The notes under the pieces are model-generated. The model saw only the letters and a program-made list of their open reading frames with translations, was not told the origin of the DNA and searched no databases. A stretch of 14,059 bases of DNA from Bacteroidia bacterium (GTDB lineage: Bacteria > Bacteroidota > Bacteroidia > Cytophagales > Cyclobacteriaceae), in assembly GCA_016650355.1 (NCBI GenBank), contig JAENVX010000432.1, forward strand, positions 1 to 14,059, written 5' to 3'. The position numbers and the translations under genes are program-made. How positions within the stretch are numbered: position 1 is the first letter of the stretch; every line of letters begins with the position of its first letter. Of this stretch, positions 8,132 to 14,059 are shown piece after piece.

Positions 8132-8169
8132 TGGTTAATTCGCTAATCGACCATTGATAATTAATTCGC
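8130..8169. repeat. AATTA-rich repeats between murE and the four-helix-bundle gene
   Basis: The 9-mer ttaattcgc is present at 8135-8143 and at 8161-8169. The second copy supplies the last two codons and the stop of murE. attggttaatt at 8130-8140 begins within the ATG of the four-helix-bundle gene and is a 10-of-11 inverted match to aattagccaat at 7749-7759, on the other side of that gene. The gene is thus bracketed by imperfect inverted repeats, as in a small inserted cassette, but I see no clear target-site duplication. Confidence 0.6.
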
Positions 8170-9624
8170 AAACATTTTTAACATACGCGCTAATACTTCT
8201 TTATCATCAAAGGGGTGCTTCACTCCTTTGATTTCCTGATAATTTTCATGGCCTTTTCCAGCTACAAGAATGATGTCTTTTTCCTTCGCCAACATGCAGG
8301 CTGTTTTAATTGCCTCCTCCCTATTCACCATCACCAACGTTTTCTTTGCGTCAGTTGCCCCAATGCCCGTCTGCATCTGTTTTATTATTTCCATTGGATC
8401 TTCACTTCGCGGATTGTCTGATGTGAAAATTATTTTGTTAGAGTACTTACAAGCCACGGCTGCCATCAAAGGTCTCTTTGTGCGATCCCGATCCCCACCA
8501 CACCCAATTACAGAAATAACCTGCTCTTGACCTGTTCGAAAATGTTCTATCGTCTCCAATACATTCTTTAGAGCATCCGGTGTATGTGCGTAGTCAACAA
8601 TTGCCGTAAATTTTGAGCCTGGCAATACAAGCTCAAATCTTCCGGGCGCTCCTGTTAACGCAGACAGCTTCATCAATACGGTTTCTGAATCTTCGCCCAA
8701 CAAACATGATGCGCCATATACTGACAGTAAATTGTATGCATTAAAGTCTCCAATAAGTTTGAACCAAACATTTCGGCTACCAATTTCCATTTCCAATCCT
8801 TCAATAGAATTGGTAATAATCTTGGCTTTAAAATCGGCCATTTTTTTTAGGCCGTACGTTTGCTTTTGTGCTTTTGTGTTTTGCAGCATCACCATGCCAC
8901 GCTTGTCATCAATGTTTACTAAGGCAAATGCATCAGACGACAACCCATCAAAGAAACCTTTCTTGGCACGGATGTAACTTTCGAATGTTCGATGGTAATC
9001 AAGATGATCGTGGGTAATGTTGGTAAAGATTGCCCCCACAAACTTCAACCCTTCAATTCTACCCTGAGCAACTGCATGTGAACTAACTTCTAAAAAGCAA
9101 TAAGTACAATTTTCCTCGACCATCTTTACCAGCAACTCATTAATTTGAATTGGATCGGGTGTTGTGTGAGTCGCTTGAAAATCTTTATCAACAATTCTAT
9201 TAACAACTGTGGATAACATTCCGCAGCGATAATCAAGAGAGGAGAATAGATTAAATAGTAATGTTACAACAGTGGTCTTTCCATTTGTTCCGGTTACTCC
9301 TACCAGCTTCAACTTTGAAGATGGATTGCCATAAAAATTAGATGCAATAATCCCCAAAGCTGTTGCACTGTTCTTAACTGCAACATACGTTGTCTTATCA
9401 GAAATATTAGAAGGCAAACTCTCTGCAATAACACCGACTGCTCCCAGACCAATTGCCTGATCAATAAAGGCATGTCCGTCCGATTGAGTTCCCTTAATGG
9501 CAATGAATAAGAAACCAGGCTTCGCCTTCCGGGAGTCAAAGCAAATACCTTTTACCTCCACATTCATGTCACCCGAGGTAGAGGTGATGTGTACTTTATA
9601 CAATATGTCTTTTAGCTCTGCCAT
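8161..9624 (-). CDS. murE: UDP-MurNAc-tripeptide synthetase MurE (meso-DAP type)
   Basis: MurE is the cytoplasmic ATP-dependent ligase that adds the third amino acid to UDP-MurNAc-L-Ala-D-Glu. The 487-residue product has the N-terminal UDP-binding domain with the GICFDSRKAKPGFLFIAIKG stretch (26-45), the P-loop TGTNGKTT (111-118), THTTPDP (152-158), the VSSHAVAQGR segment (180-189), NITHDHLDYH (202-211) and Lys221 in AKKGFF as the probable carbamylated lysine. DYAHTPD (344-350) and GCGGDRDRTKR (374-384) follow. The DNPR motif at 403-406 is the known determinant for meso-diaminopimelate over L-lysine, predicting A1-gamma type peptidoglycan. The ATG shares one base with the ftsI stop (TAATG), which fixes the start and implies coupling. 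The last codons lie inside the repeat shared with the following intergenic gap. Confidence 0.97.
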   Translation of the reverse strand: MAELKDILYKVHITSTSGDMNVEVKGICFDSRKAKPGFLFIAIKGTQSDGHAFIDQAIGLGAVGVIAESLPSNISDKTTYVAVKNSATALGIIASNFYGNPSSKLKLVGVTGTNGKTTVVTLLFNLFSSLDYRCGMLSTVVNRIVDKDFQATHTTPDPIQINELLVKMVEENCTYCFLEVSSHAVAQGRIEGLKFVGAIFTNITHDHLDYHRTFESYIRAKKGFFDGLSSDAFALVNIDDKRGMVMLQNTKAQKQTYGLKKMADFKAKIITNSIEGLEMEIGSRNVWFKLIGDFNAYNLLSVYGASCLLGEDSETVLMKLSALTGAPGRFELVLPGSKFTAIVDYAHTPDALKNVLETIEHFRTGQEQVISVIGCGGDRDRTKRPLMAAVACKYSNKIIFTSDNPRSEDPMEIIKQMQTGIGATDAKKTLVMVNREEAIKTACMLAKEKDIILVAGKGHENYQEIKGVKHPFDDKEVLARMLKMFAN

Positions 9625-11714
9625 TAACTCAACCGCAAATAAATTTTGGAGCCCTTTGAAATTTTCTTTCCTGGTGAAATTGATTGTTCGGCAACTCTAC
9701 CCTTTCCTTCGTAGGAAACGCTTAATCCTGATTTCTCTAAAAGATAAATTGCATCACGAAAAGTCATACCCATAACATCGGGCACGTGATCCCGGACTAT
9801 GGCATTCTTTTTCCATACTACAGCGCTGCCATCCCTAGCTGCTTTAATCCATTCCTCCTCTGTTGCTGTGTGATTAGACACTCCCAACTCATTACTTAAC
9901 ATCGTTAATTCATCCTGCTTGCCGGCACGAATTGTTGGGAACACGCCAGGCTCTAGCGTTTTCTTTTTCTCCATCGCCAAATGAAGGTCGATGTCTCTTG
10001 AATAAATATTATCGGCAATATCCTTGAACACTGGGCCTGCAACACTATTTCCATATTGATGAATACCTTTTGGGTTCTTAATCAATACAATTGCTGAATA
10101 TTTAGGTGCGTGTGCCGGAAAATAACCTACAAAAGAAGTTATGTATTTCTTTTCATAACGACCATCCTTTAGGATTACAGCCGTTCCTGTTTTTCCTGCA
10201 ATTCGATAATATGAATTTTTTAGATTCTTTGCTGTGCCACGATCAACTACGCCTTCCAACAAAAGTCTCAATTGATTTAGAGTTTTGCCAGAACAGATCT
10301 TAGAGTTCAATACTTCAGTCTCAAATTCTTCCTTGACCTTGTCGGCCTGGCTTATGCTTGTGACGAAAATCGGTTTAATCATCTTTCCATTATTAGCTAC
10401 CGCATTATACAAAGCCAGTGTATGTAGAGGTGAAATTTCAAAACCATAACCGTAAGCCATCCATGGTAATGTGATACCGCTCCAGTTTTTATCTTTTGGT
10501 CGGGTGATTTTTGGGTACGCTTCACCAGTTATCTGCAAACCAAGTGGTTTGGAGAGCTTAAGGTCATCAACATATTCTAAAAACTTGGACGGCTTTGTTC
10601 CAAAATGTTTATCCATCAACTTAGCCATCGCAATATTTGACGAACGCTCGAATGCATCCTTAACAGTTATACGTCCGTATCCTCCTTCTTCGTGGTCTCG
10701 TACTTTCTTGTTGTAAAAAGTAAACTCTCCCTTACCAGTATCGATGCTGTCGGTTAGTTCGATGTTGGTGTCTTCCAACAGTGCAATCATGGTCACTAAC
10801 TTAAAAGTAGAACCAGGCTCAAACGAGCCGCCCACTGCCAAATTTATTTTCTCAACATAATCGCCACTGCCATCACTACTTAAGTTTGATATTGCTTTGA
10901 TGTGTCCAGTCTTCACTTCCATCACCACCACGGTACCTTCATCGGCATTATGTCGATGCATAGCATTATAGAGAGACGTCTCCGCCACATCCTGAAGATT
11001 AATATCTATAGTCGTTTTAATATCAAGGCCATTGATTGCCTTAATCTCATGGCCATCGAAGACAGGCTTCCATGTTCCTCCGGCAATCTTCTGAAAAAGC
11101 GCTTCACCATTTTGGCCTCCCAATGTCTCGTTGAAACTATATTCTAAACCTGCTCCTTTGCCATCTTCGTTCACATAGCCAACTGTCCTTCTGCTAAGAT
11201 TTGAGAAGGGTCTATAGCGCACATCAATTTTTTCAAAGATCACTCCACCTTTGTAGCGACCGTCACGAAAAATCGGCCACTGCATCATCTCCTTCTTTGT
11301 AAGGTAATTGATCTGCTTTCTGTTGATCGTTATATATCGCTTGCCCACAGTACGCGCATCCTTCAACATCTCCTTGTAATCTTTCGAAGATTTGTCTTTG
11401 TAATACCTTGAAAGCATAATGGCCAACGAATCGATGCCTTTCTTGAATATGTCATTCTTTGCTAAGGTGGGGTCAATGGCCACTCTATAAAATGGTAAAT
11501 CTGTGGCCAACAAACTTCCGTTGTCAGAATAAATATTCCCTCGGGTCGCTTTAACTTTTTTGTAATCAAAGTTGATCTCCTCGCTCATCTTAATCCACTT
11601 ATCGCCTTCAGCAAACTGAATGTGGCCAATCTTGGCGCCAACACTAAGTGCGAACACAACCACACACAAGAATGCAACTCTTACTCTTACTAATATGGAC
11701 TTCTTAATATTCAT
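9624..11714 (-). CDS. ftsI: Septal class B penicillin-binding protein FtsI (PBP3-like, with PASTA domain)
   Basis: FtsI is the DD-transpeptidase that crosslinks septal peptidoglycan and the partner of FtsW. The 696-residue product has a basic cytoplasmic tail, one membrane span at about 11-28, and a class B dimerisation/pedestal domain starting with RGNIYSDNGSLLATDLP (58-74). The transpeptidase domain has all three active-site motifs: STFK (302-305, nucleophile Ser302), SSN (358-360) and KTGT (508-511). A linker at about 570-640 leads to one C-terminal PASTA domain (about 643-696, VPDVMGMTFRDAIYLLEKSG). A single PASTA on FtsI is known in Bacteroidota and in some Gram-positive PBPs. It lies 67 nt downstream of the ftsL-like gene. 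The ATG at 11714 is the only start placed directly before the signal-anchor. No motif is degenerate, so it should be an active beta-lactam target. Confidence 0.95.
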   Translation of the reverse strand: MNIKKSILVRVRVAFLCVVVFALSVGAKIGHIQFAEGDKWIKMSEEINFDYKKVKATRGNIYSDNGSLLATDLPFYRVAIDPTLAKNDIFKKGIDSLAIMLSRYYKDKSSKDYKEMLKDARTVGKRYITINRKQINYLTKKEMMQWPIFRDGRYKGGVIFEKIDVRYRPFSNLSRRTVGYVNEDGKGAGLEYSFNETLGGQNGEALFQKIAGGTWKPVFDGHEIKAINGLDIKTTIDINLQDVAETSLYNAMHRHNADEGTVVVMEVKTGHIKAISNLSSDGSGDYVEKINLAVGGSFEPGSTFKLVTMIALLEDTNIELTDSIDTGKGEFTFYNKKVRDHEEGGYGRITVKDAFERSSNIAMAKLMDKHFGTKPSKFLEYVDDLKLSKPLGLQITGEAYPKITRPKDKNWSGITLPWMAYGYGFEISPLHTLALYNAVANNGKMIKPIFVTSISQADKVKEEFETEVLNSKICSGKTLNQLRLLLEGVVDRGTAKNLKNSYYRIAGKTGTAVILKDGRYEKKYITSFVGYFPAHAPKYSAIVLIKNPKGIHQYGNSVAGPVFKDIADNIYSRDIDLHLAMEKKKTLEPGVFPTIRAGKQDELTMLSNELGVSNHTATEEEWIKAARDGSAVVWKKNAIVRDHVPDVMGMTFRDAIYLLEKSGLSVSYEGKGRVAEQSISPGKKISKGSKIYLRLS

Positions 11715-11781
11715 ACTTCATACCTAAAAACACTCTGAAGGAACGGATTGATTGCTTTTATTTTTTTCTATTTCCATTCAT

Positions 11782-12180
11782 TTAGTCCTTCACAACAATT
11801 TTAAAAGGTGGCGTAAGGCTCTCCTTCAATCCTAAGGATTTTACCCTTCTCGCTACTTCGCTTTGCTTGCTGGCAAACATCACATCAGACTTTAATGTTG
11901 TAAAATCTGCCCGCAAGTCTTCCACTTCAGTTTGTGCTCTGTCAATTTGCCTGGTCGTCCTTTCAGCATAATGTGTGTTGCTGATATAGATCAAACTTAA
12001 AAGCATGACAAACAAAATCTTTGGCAAGTATTGAACAGGAAATCCTTCTTCGAAATAGCTTTCCAACTTCAATCTTTTTTCTAACCCAGAGAACATACTC
12101 TTGCCATTATTCACTGGGGCTTTTACCTTCTGTTCGTTGGTTCTATCTGCTCCTCCAATTTTGAATTTGTTTTCTGCCAT
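11782..12180 (-). CDS. ftsL: FtsL-like divisome protein (Bacteroidota type)
   Basis: This is a small bitopic membrane protein expected to act as FtsL in the FtsQ/FtsL/FtsB scaffold that activates FtsW-FtsI. The 132-residue product has a hydrophilic N-terminal region of about 50 residues, one membrane span at about 51-68 (YLPKILFVMLLSLIYISN), and then a heptad-like coiled-coil segment at about 72-105. A conserved-looking RVKSLGLKESLTPPFKI tail ends the protein. The topology and the position between rsmH and ftsI match FtsL, whose sequence is poorly conserved. Bacteroidota have their own FtsL-like Pfam family, and this fits it. The long N-terminal region and the ATG at 12180 look genuine, and a 43-nt gap separates it from rsmH. 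The symbol is given by analogy, not by clear orthology to E. coli ftsL. Confidence 0.82.
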   Translation of the reverse strand: MAENKFKIGGADRTNEQKVKAPVNNGKSMFSGLEKRLKLESYFEEGFPVQYLPKILFVMLLSLIYISNTHYAERTTRQIDRAQTEVEDLRADFTTLKSDVMFASKQSEVARRVKSLGLKESLTPPFKIVVKD

Positions 12181-12223
12181 GTCTACTTTTCTTACTTGCT
12201 TAAATACATTTTCTGATCCAAGC

Positions 12224-13138
12224 CTAAAGCTTCTCTGCTATTCTCAACTTTGCGCTTCTAGCCCTGTTATTCTCTTTCACTTCCTCCTCCGAGGCCTCAA
12301 CTGGCTTTCGGTTCAATGCTTTAAAGGGTTTGATCGGGTTTCCATAAAAATCTTTCTCCAACTCTCCATACACCTTTCCCGTGTTGACGTAATTTTTCAC
12401 CATCCTATCTTCCAACGAGTGATAACTCATCACCACCAACCTTCCACCCGGTTGAATTACCTCACCACACTGTAATAAAAAACTCTCCAATGCTTCCAGT
12501 TCTTTATTCACTTCAATACGCAATGCCTGAAAAACCTGAGCATAATATTTATACTCCTTACCTCGGGGTGCCAACGACTTTAACACCTCAATCAAATCTT
12601 TATTGTTCTCAAATTTTTTCATTACCCGTTGCTGATCGATCGCCTTTGCCAAAGTCTTTGCATTCTTCACTTCACCATACATACCCAGTATCTTGTGAAG
12701 ACTGCCTTCAGAATACTCATTCAATACTTTTGCAGCCGTAACACCCGATTTTTTATCCATCCTCATATCCAATGGCCCATCGAAACGAGTAGAAAATCCG
12801 CGTTCCGGTGAGTCAATTTGATGTGAAGAAATCCCTAAGTCGGCCAGCACACCATCAACTTTAGTTACTCCATTCAATTTCAAATACTGTTTCATGTATT
12901 TGAAATTCTCCTGACAAAATGTAAAAGAACGACTCTGAATATTATCCGCCTGATTCTTAGCATCCTCATCCTGATCAAAGGCAATCAACCTGCCCCCTTT
13001 CAGTTGTTCAAGAATCTTTAAACTATGCCCACCTCCTCCGAACGTGACATCCACATAGATGCCTTCGGGTTTGATGCTCAGTGCATCAATACATTCAATG
13101 AGCATGACGGGCCTATGGTACGTAGAGCCCATTGTCAT
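12224..13138 (-). CDS. rsmH: 16S rRNA (cytosine1402-N4)-methyltransferase RsmH (MraW)
   Basis: RsmH is an S-adenosylmethionine-dependent enzyme that N4-methylates C1402 in the decoding centre of 16S rRNA. The 304-residue product shows HRPVML at the N terminus, the SAM-binding motif VDVTFGGGGHS (29-39), FDQD (54-57), the DLGISS motif (100-105), RGFSTRFDGPLDMRMD (113-128), the RsmH signature SYHSLEDRMVK (238-248) and the C-terminal NNRARSAKLRIAEK. Length and motif order are normal. The ATG at 13138 follows the mraZ stop with no spacing (TAAATG). A second ATG at 13132 would shorten the protein by two residues and cannot be excluded. No Shine-Dalgarno sequence is apparent, so expression is probably coupled to mraZ. 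Confidence 0.96.
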   Translation of the reverse strand: MTMGSTYHRPVMLIECIDALSIKPEGIYVDVTFGGGGHSLKILEQLKGGRLIAFDQDEDAKNQADNIQSRSFTFCQENFKYMKQYLKLNGVTKVDGVLADLGISSHQIDSPERGFSTRFDGPLDMRMDKKSGVTAAKVLNEYSEGSLHKILGMYGEVKNAKTLAKAIDQQRVMKKFENNKDLIEVLKSLAPRGKEYKYYAQVFQALRIEVNKELEALESFLLQCGEVIQPGGRLVVMSYHSLEDRMVKNYVNTGKVYGELEKDFYGNPIKPFKALNRKPVEASEEEVKENNRARSAKLRIAEKL

Positions 13139-13582
13139 TTACCCATTTAAGTATTTTTCAGCCAGCTTCGACAACTCACTTGGATCTTGGATCAGGTGTT
13201 TCTCATAAATTTTGGGATTCCATATTTCAACTTTGCTTCCTGTGCCTACCAACATCGCATCTTTGTCAATCTGCGAATACGTTAGCATGTTCTTGGGTAT
13301 CAGAAACCGGCCATTGCTGTCCAATTCAACTGTTACTACCCCTGACAAAAAGTTCCGCTGAAGTTTGCGGTACTCTTCGTTGAACTCGTTGAGATCTGAA
13401 ATTTTTGAGAAAACCTTTTTAAACTCCACCATAGGATAAACGATAAGGCATGGCTCGAAACCCCTGCGAATGACAAGCTCCTGGCTATCCCCCTCGGGTA
13501 GCTGTGCTTTTATTCGCGCAGGCAGAACAATCCTGCCTTTGGCATCAAGTTTACTTTCGTATTCGCTGGTGAAGAAAGTCAT
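13139..13582 (-). CDS. mraZ: Transcriptional regulator MraZ
   Basis: MraZ is the ring-forming DNA-binding regulator at the head of the dcw operon. It represses the operon in E. coli and has been reported to activate it in Mycoplasma. The 147-residue product contains two swapped-hairpin AbrB-like (SpoVT-AbrB) halves, each carrying the D-x-x-G-R signature: DAKGRIVLPARIK (13-25) and DSNGRFLIPKNML (88-100). The ATG at 13582 puts the first motif at the usual distance from the N terminus (MTFFTSEYESKLDAKGR). Further upstream in frame there is no start codon near the AGGAGG. A phased array of GTGG boxes and a -7-like element lie just upstream, so autoregulation is likely. It is the first gene of the cluster. 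Confidence 0.96.
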   Translation of the reverse strand: MTFFTSEYESKLDAKGRIVLPARIKAQLPEGDSQELVIRRGFEPCLIVYPMVEFKKVFSKISDLNEFNEEYRKLQRNFLSGVVTVELDSNGRFLIPKNMLTYSQIDKDAMLVGTGSKVEIWNPKIYEKHLIQDPSELSKLAEKYLNG

Positions 13583-13602
13583 GGACGTAGTGGTTGTCTT
13601 TT

Positions 13603-13608
13603 CCTCCT
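13603..13608 (-). promoter_or_regulatory. AGGAGG Shine-Dalgarno-like hexamer far from the mraZ start
   Basis: A perfect AGGAGG lies on the coding strand with 20 bases between it and the mraZ ATG, against the usual 5-9. No in-frame start codon exists at the standard distance. If the -7 element at 13619-13612 is used, transcription would begin at or next to this hexamer, so it may not function in translation. Most other genes in the window show no such sequence. Confidence 0.35.
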
Positions 13609-13611
13609 AAA

Positions 13612-13619
13612 CAAACGTA
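13612..13619 (-). promoter_or_regulatory. Candidate -7 promoter element for the dcw operon
   Basis: TACGTTTG on the minus strand is an exact match to the Bacteroidota primary-sigma -7 consensus TAnnTTTG. It is the only exact match I found upstream of mraZ. I see no clean TTG -33 element at the expected distance, where the DNA is instead occupied by GTGG boxes. The predicted transcription start would be about 13604-13607, giving a leader of roughly 22-25 nt. Confidence 0.5.
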
Positions 13620-13630
13620 TGTAATTTTCA

Positions 13631-13698
13631 ACCACTTTCCACCACTTACACCCACTTTTTTACATTTTCCATTAATATTTGTTCAAAAAGACCCACTT
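13631..13698 (-). promoter_or_regulatory. MraZ-box operator array (AAGTGG repeats)
   Basis: On the minus strand the hexamer AAGTGG recurs four times: at 13657-13652, 13647-13642, 13637-13632, and a distal copy at 13698-13693. The three proximal copies are spaced exactly 10 bp apart, so all lie on one face of the helix. The distal copy is 41 bp further upstream, close to four helical turns. Known MraZ operators are short TGGGN-type (E. coli) or AAAGTG-type (Mycoplasma) repeats with about 10-bp spacing just upstream of mraZ, which this matches closely. The array lies directly upstream of the -7 element, where it would compete with or contact RNA polymerase. Confidence 0.75.
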
Positions 13699-13705
13699 TT
13701 TAGTC

Positions 13706-13753
13706 AATTAGCCGCAACCTGTAGATTATCTACAATTCATATTCAGGCTAATT
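13706..13753. repeat. Inverted repeat aattagcc / ggctaatt upstream of mraZ
   Basis: The left arm aattagcc (13706-13713) and the right arm ggctaatt (13746-13753) are perfectly complementary 8-mers separated by 32 bases. The interval contains the 15-bp palindrome at 13720-13734. The left arm, extended to caattagccg, is identical to a 10-mer beside the four-helix-bundle gene (7764-7773). Confidence 0.5.
13720..13734. promoter_or_regulatory. 15-bp perfect odd palindrome, candidate operator
   Basis: TGTAGAT-T-ATCTACA has 7-bp arms around a single central base. It lies about 100 bp upstream of the -7 element of the dcw promoter and upstream of the distal MraZ box. Size and symmetry fit a dimeric helix-turn-helix regulator site. 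It could also be a small hairpin in RNA. No regulator can be named. Confidence 0.4.
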
Positions 13754-13754
13754 T

Positions 13755-14059
13755 GAGTGCTTTCGGTGGTTCGAGTTGAGCCAAAATCATTGAAAATTGC
13801 GTTAAAATGAAGATAATCATATGGAAGATGAAGTCTGAAATGAAAATTTCAAACAATCCATGCCGAAATGGTATTTCGTTCTTCAAGTATATCGCCATTA
13901 CATCATAAGAAAGATCTACCTGTATATATAGAGTGAAATATCCAGAAACTTTCTTCGCTCTGCTCCTCATCCCGATCCTAACGGTAGAATTAATTTCAAT
14001 GTCTATCTTTAAAAAAAGACAACCTACAATCATGAAATTTCATCTCAGCAGATCCTTTA
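13755..14059. other. Gene-free AT-rich stretch upstream of the dcw promoter
   Basis: About 305 bases contain no gene I can support. A 96-codon minus-strand frame (14033-13743) crosses it but translates to an Ile/Phe-rich sequence without recognisable motifs and ends inside the repeat-containing control region. Minor structures seen are a 6-bp hairpin with a GAAA loop at 13836-13851 and a 12-bp palindrome atgaaatttcat at 14032-14043. The last 28 bases could begin a plus-strand gene (MKFHLSRSF...), but too little is present to judge. Confidence 0.4.

Noticed and set aside
12101..12475. 124-codon plus-strand frame antisense to rsmH and the ftsL-like gene
   Set aside because: Lies opposite two well supported genes and reads as a shadow frame with no independent motif.
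13836..13851. Hairpin tgaaat-gaaa-atttca as a terminator or small RNA
   Set aside because: Only six mostly A-T pairs and no following T-run in either direction, so it is too weak to call.
13807..13908. 33-codon plus-strand frame beginning MKIIIWKMKS
   Set aside because: Short, no motif, no promoter or ribosome site, and located in the AT-rich gene-free stretch.
13743..14033. 96-codon minus-strand open frame upstream of mraZ
   Set aside because: Its translation has no recognisable family motif, is dominated by Ile/Phe/Leu as expected from AT-rich noncoding DNA, and its end runs into the inverted repeat of the control region.
14032..14059. Possible start of a divergent plus-strand gene (MKFHLSRSF) with TATCTTTA at 14004-14011 upstream
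   Set aside because: Only nine codons are visible, the promoter-like element has a mismatch and no -33 partner, and the ATG lies in a palindrome that would give an ATG on both strands.

Overview
The window is a division and cell wall (dcw) cluster read entirely from the minus strand, so the operon begins near position 13620 and runs leftward off position 1. The organism is very probably a member of the Bacteroidota, most like the Cytophagales. The reasons are an FtsL-like protein of the Bacteroidota type, an FtsI with a single C-terminal PASTA domain, an MraY with an enlarged loop, a TAnnTTTG-type promoter element, AT-rich DNA, almost no Shine-Dalgarno sequences, and an inserted four-helix-bundle (S23/IVP family) gene. 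No species can be named from the sequence alone.

Layout in transcription order (right to left): a control region (about 13612-13753) with a candidate -7 box, a helically phased array of MraZ-type boxes and a 15-bp palindrome; then mraZ, rsmH, ftsL-like, ftsI, murE, a four-helix-bundle protein gene, mraY, murD, ftsW, murG, murC, ftsQ and the first 206 codons of ftsA, which is cut by the window edge. The junctions are very tight. ftsI/murE share one base (TAATG). mraY/murD, murD/ftsW, murG/murC and murC/ftsQ overlap by four bases (ATGA or TTGA). mraZ/rsmH abut with no gap. ftsW/murG are in the same frame, separated by a stop and one codon. Looser gaps occur around ftsL (43 and 67 nt), on both sides of the four-helix-bundle gene (29 and 21 nt) and before ftsA (104 nt).

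The genes work together as follows. MurE, MurD and MurC build the cytoplasmic UDP-MurNAc peptide, and the DNPR motif in MurE indicates meso-diaminopimelate. MraY and MurG make lipid I and lipid II. FtsW polymerises glycan and FtsI crosslinks it at the septum. FtsL-like, FtsQ and FtsA are divisome scaffold and anchor proteins. MraZ probably autoregulates the operon, and RsmH methylates 16S rRNA. murF, ddl and a separate ftsB are not in the window.

The parts that depart from a standard cluster are the four-helix-bundle gene flanked by AATTAGC-type repeats inside an essential operon, the compact MraZ operator/promoter, and the nested palindromes upstream of it. The right end (about 13755-14059) is AT-rich and holds no gene I can support. 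I did not find a novel enzymatic system.
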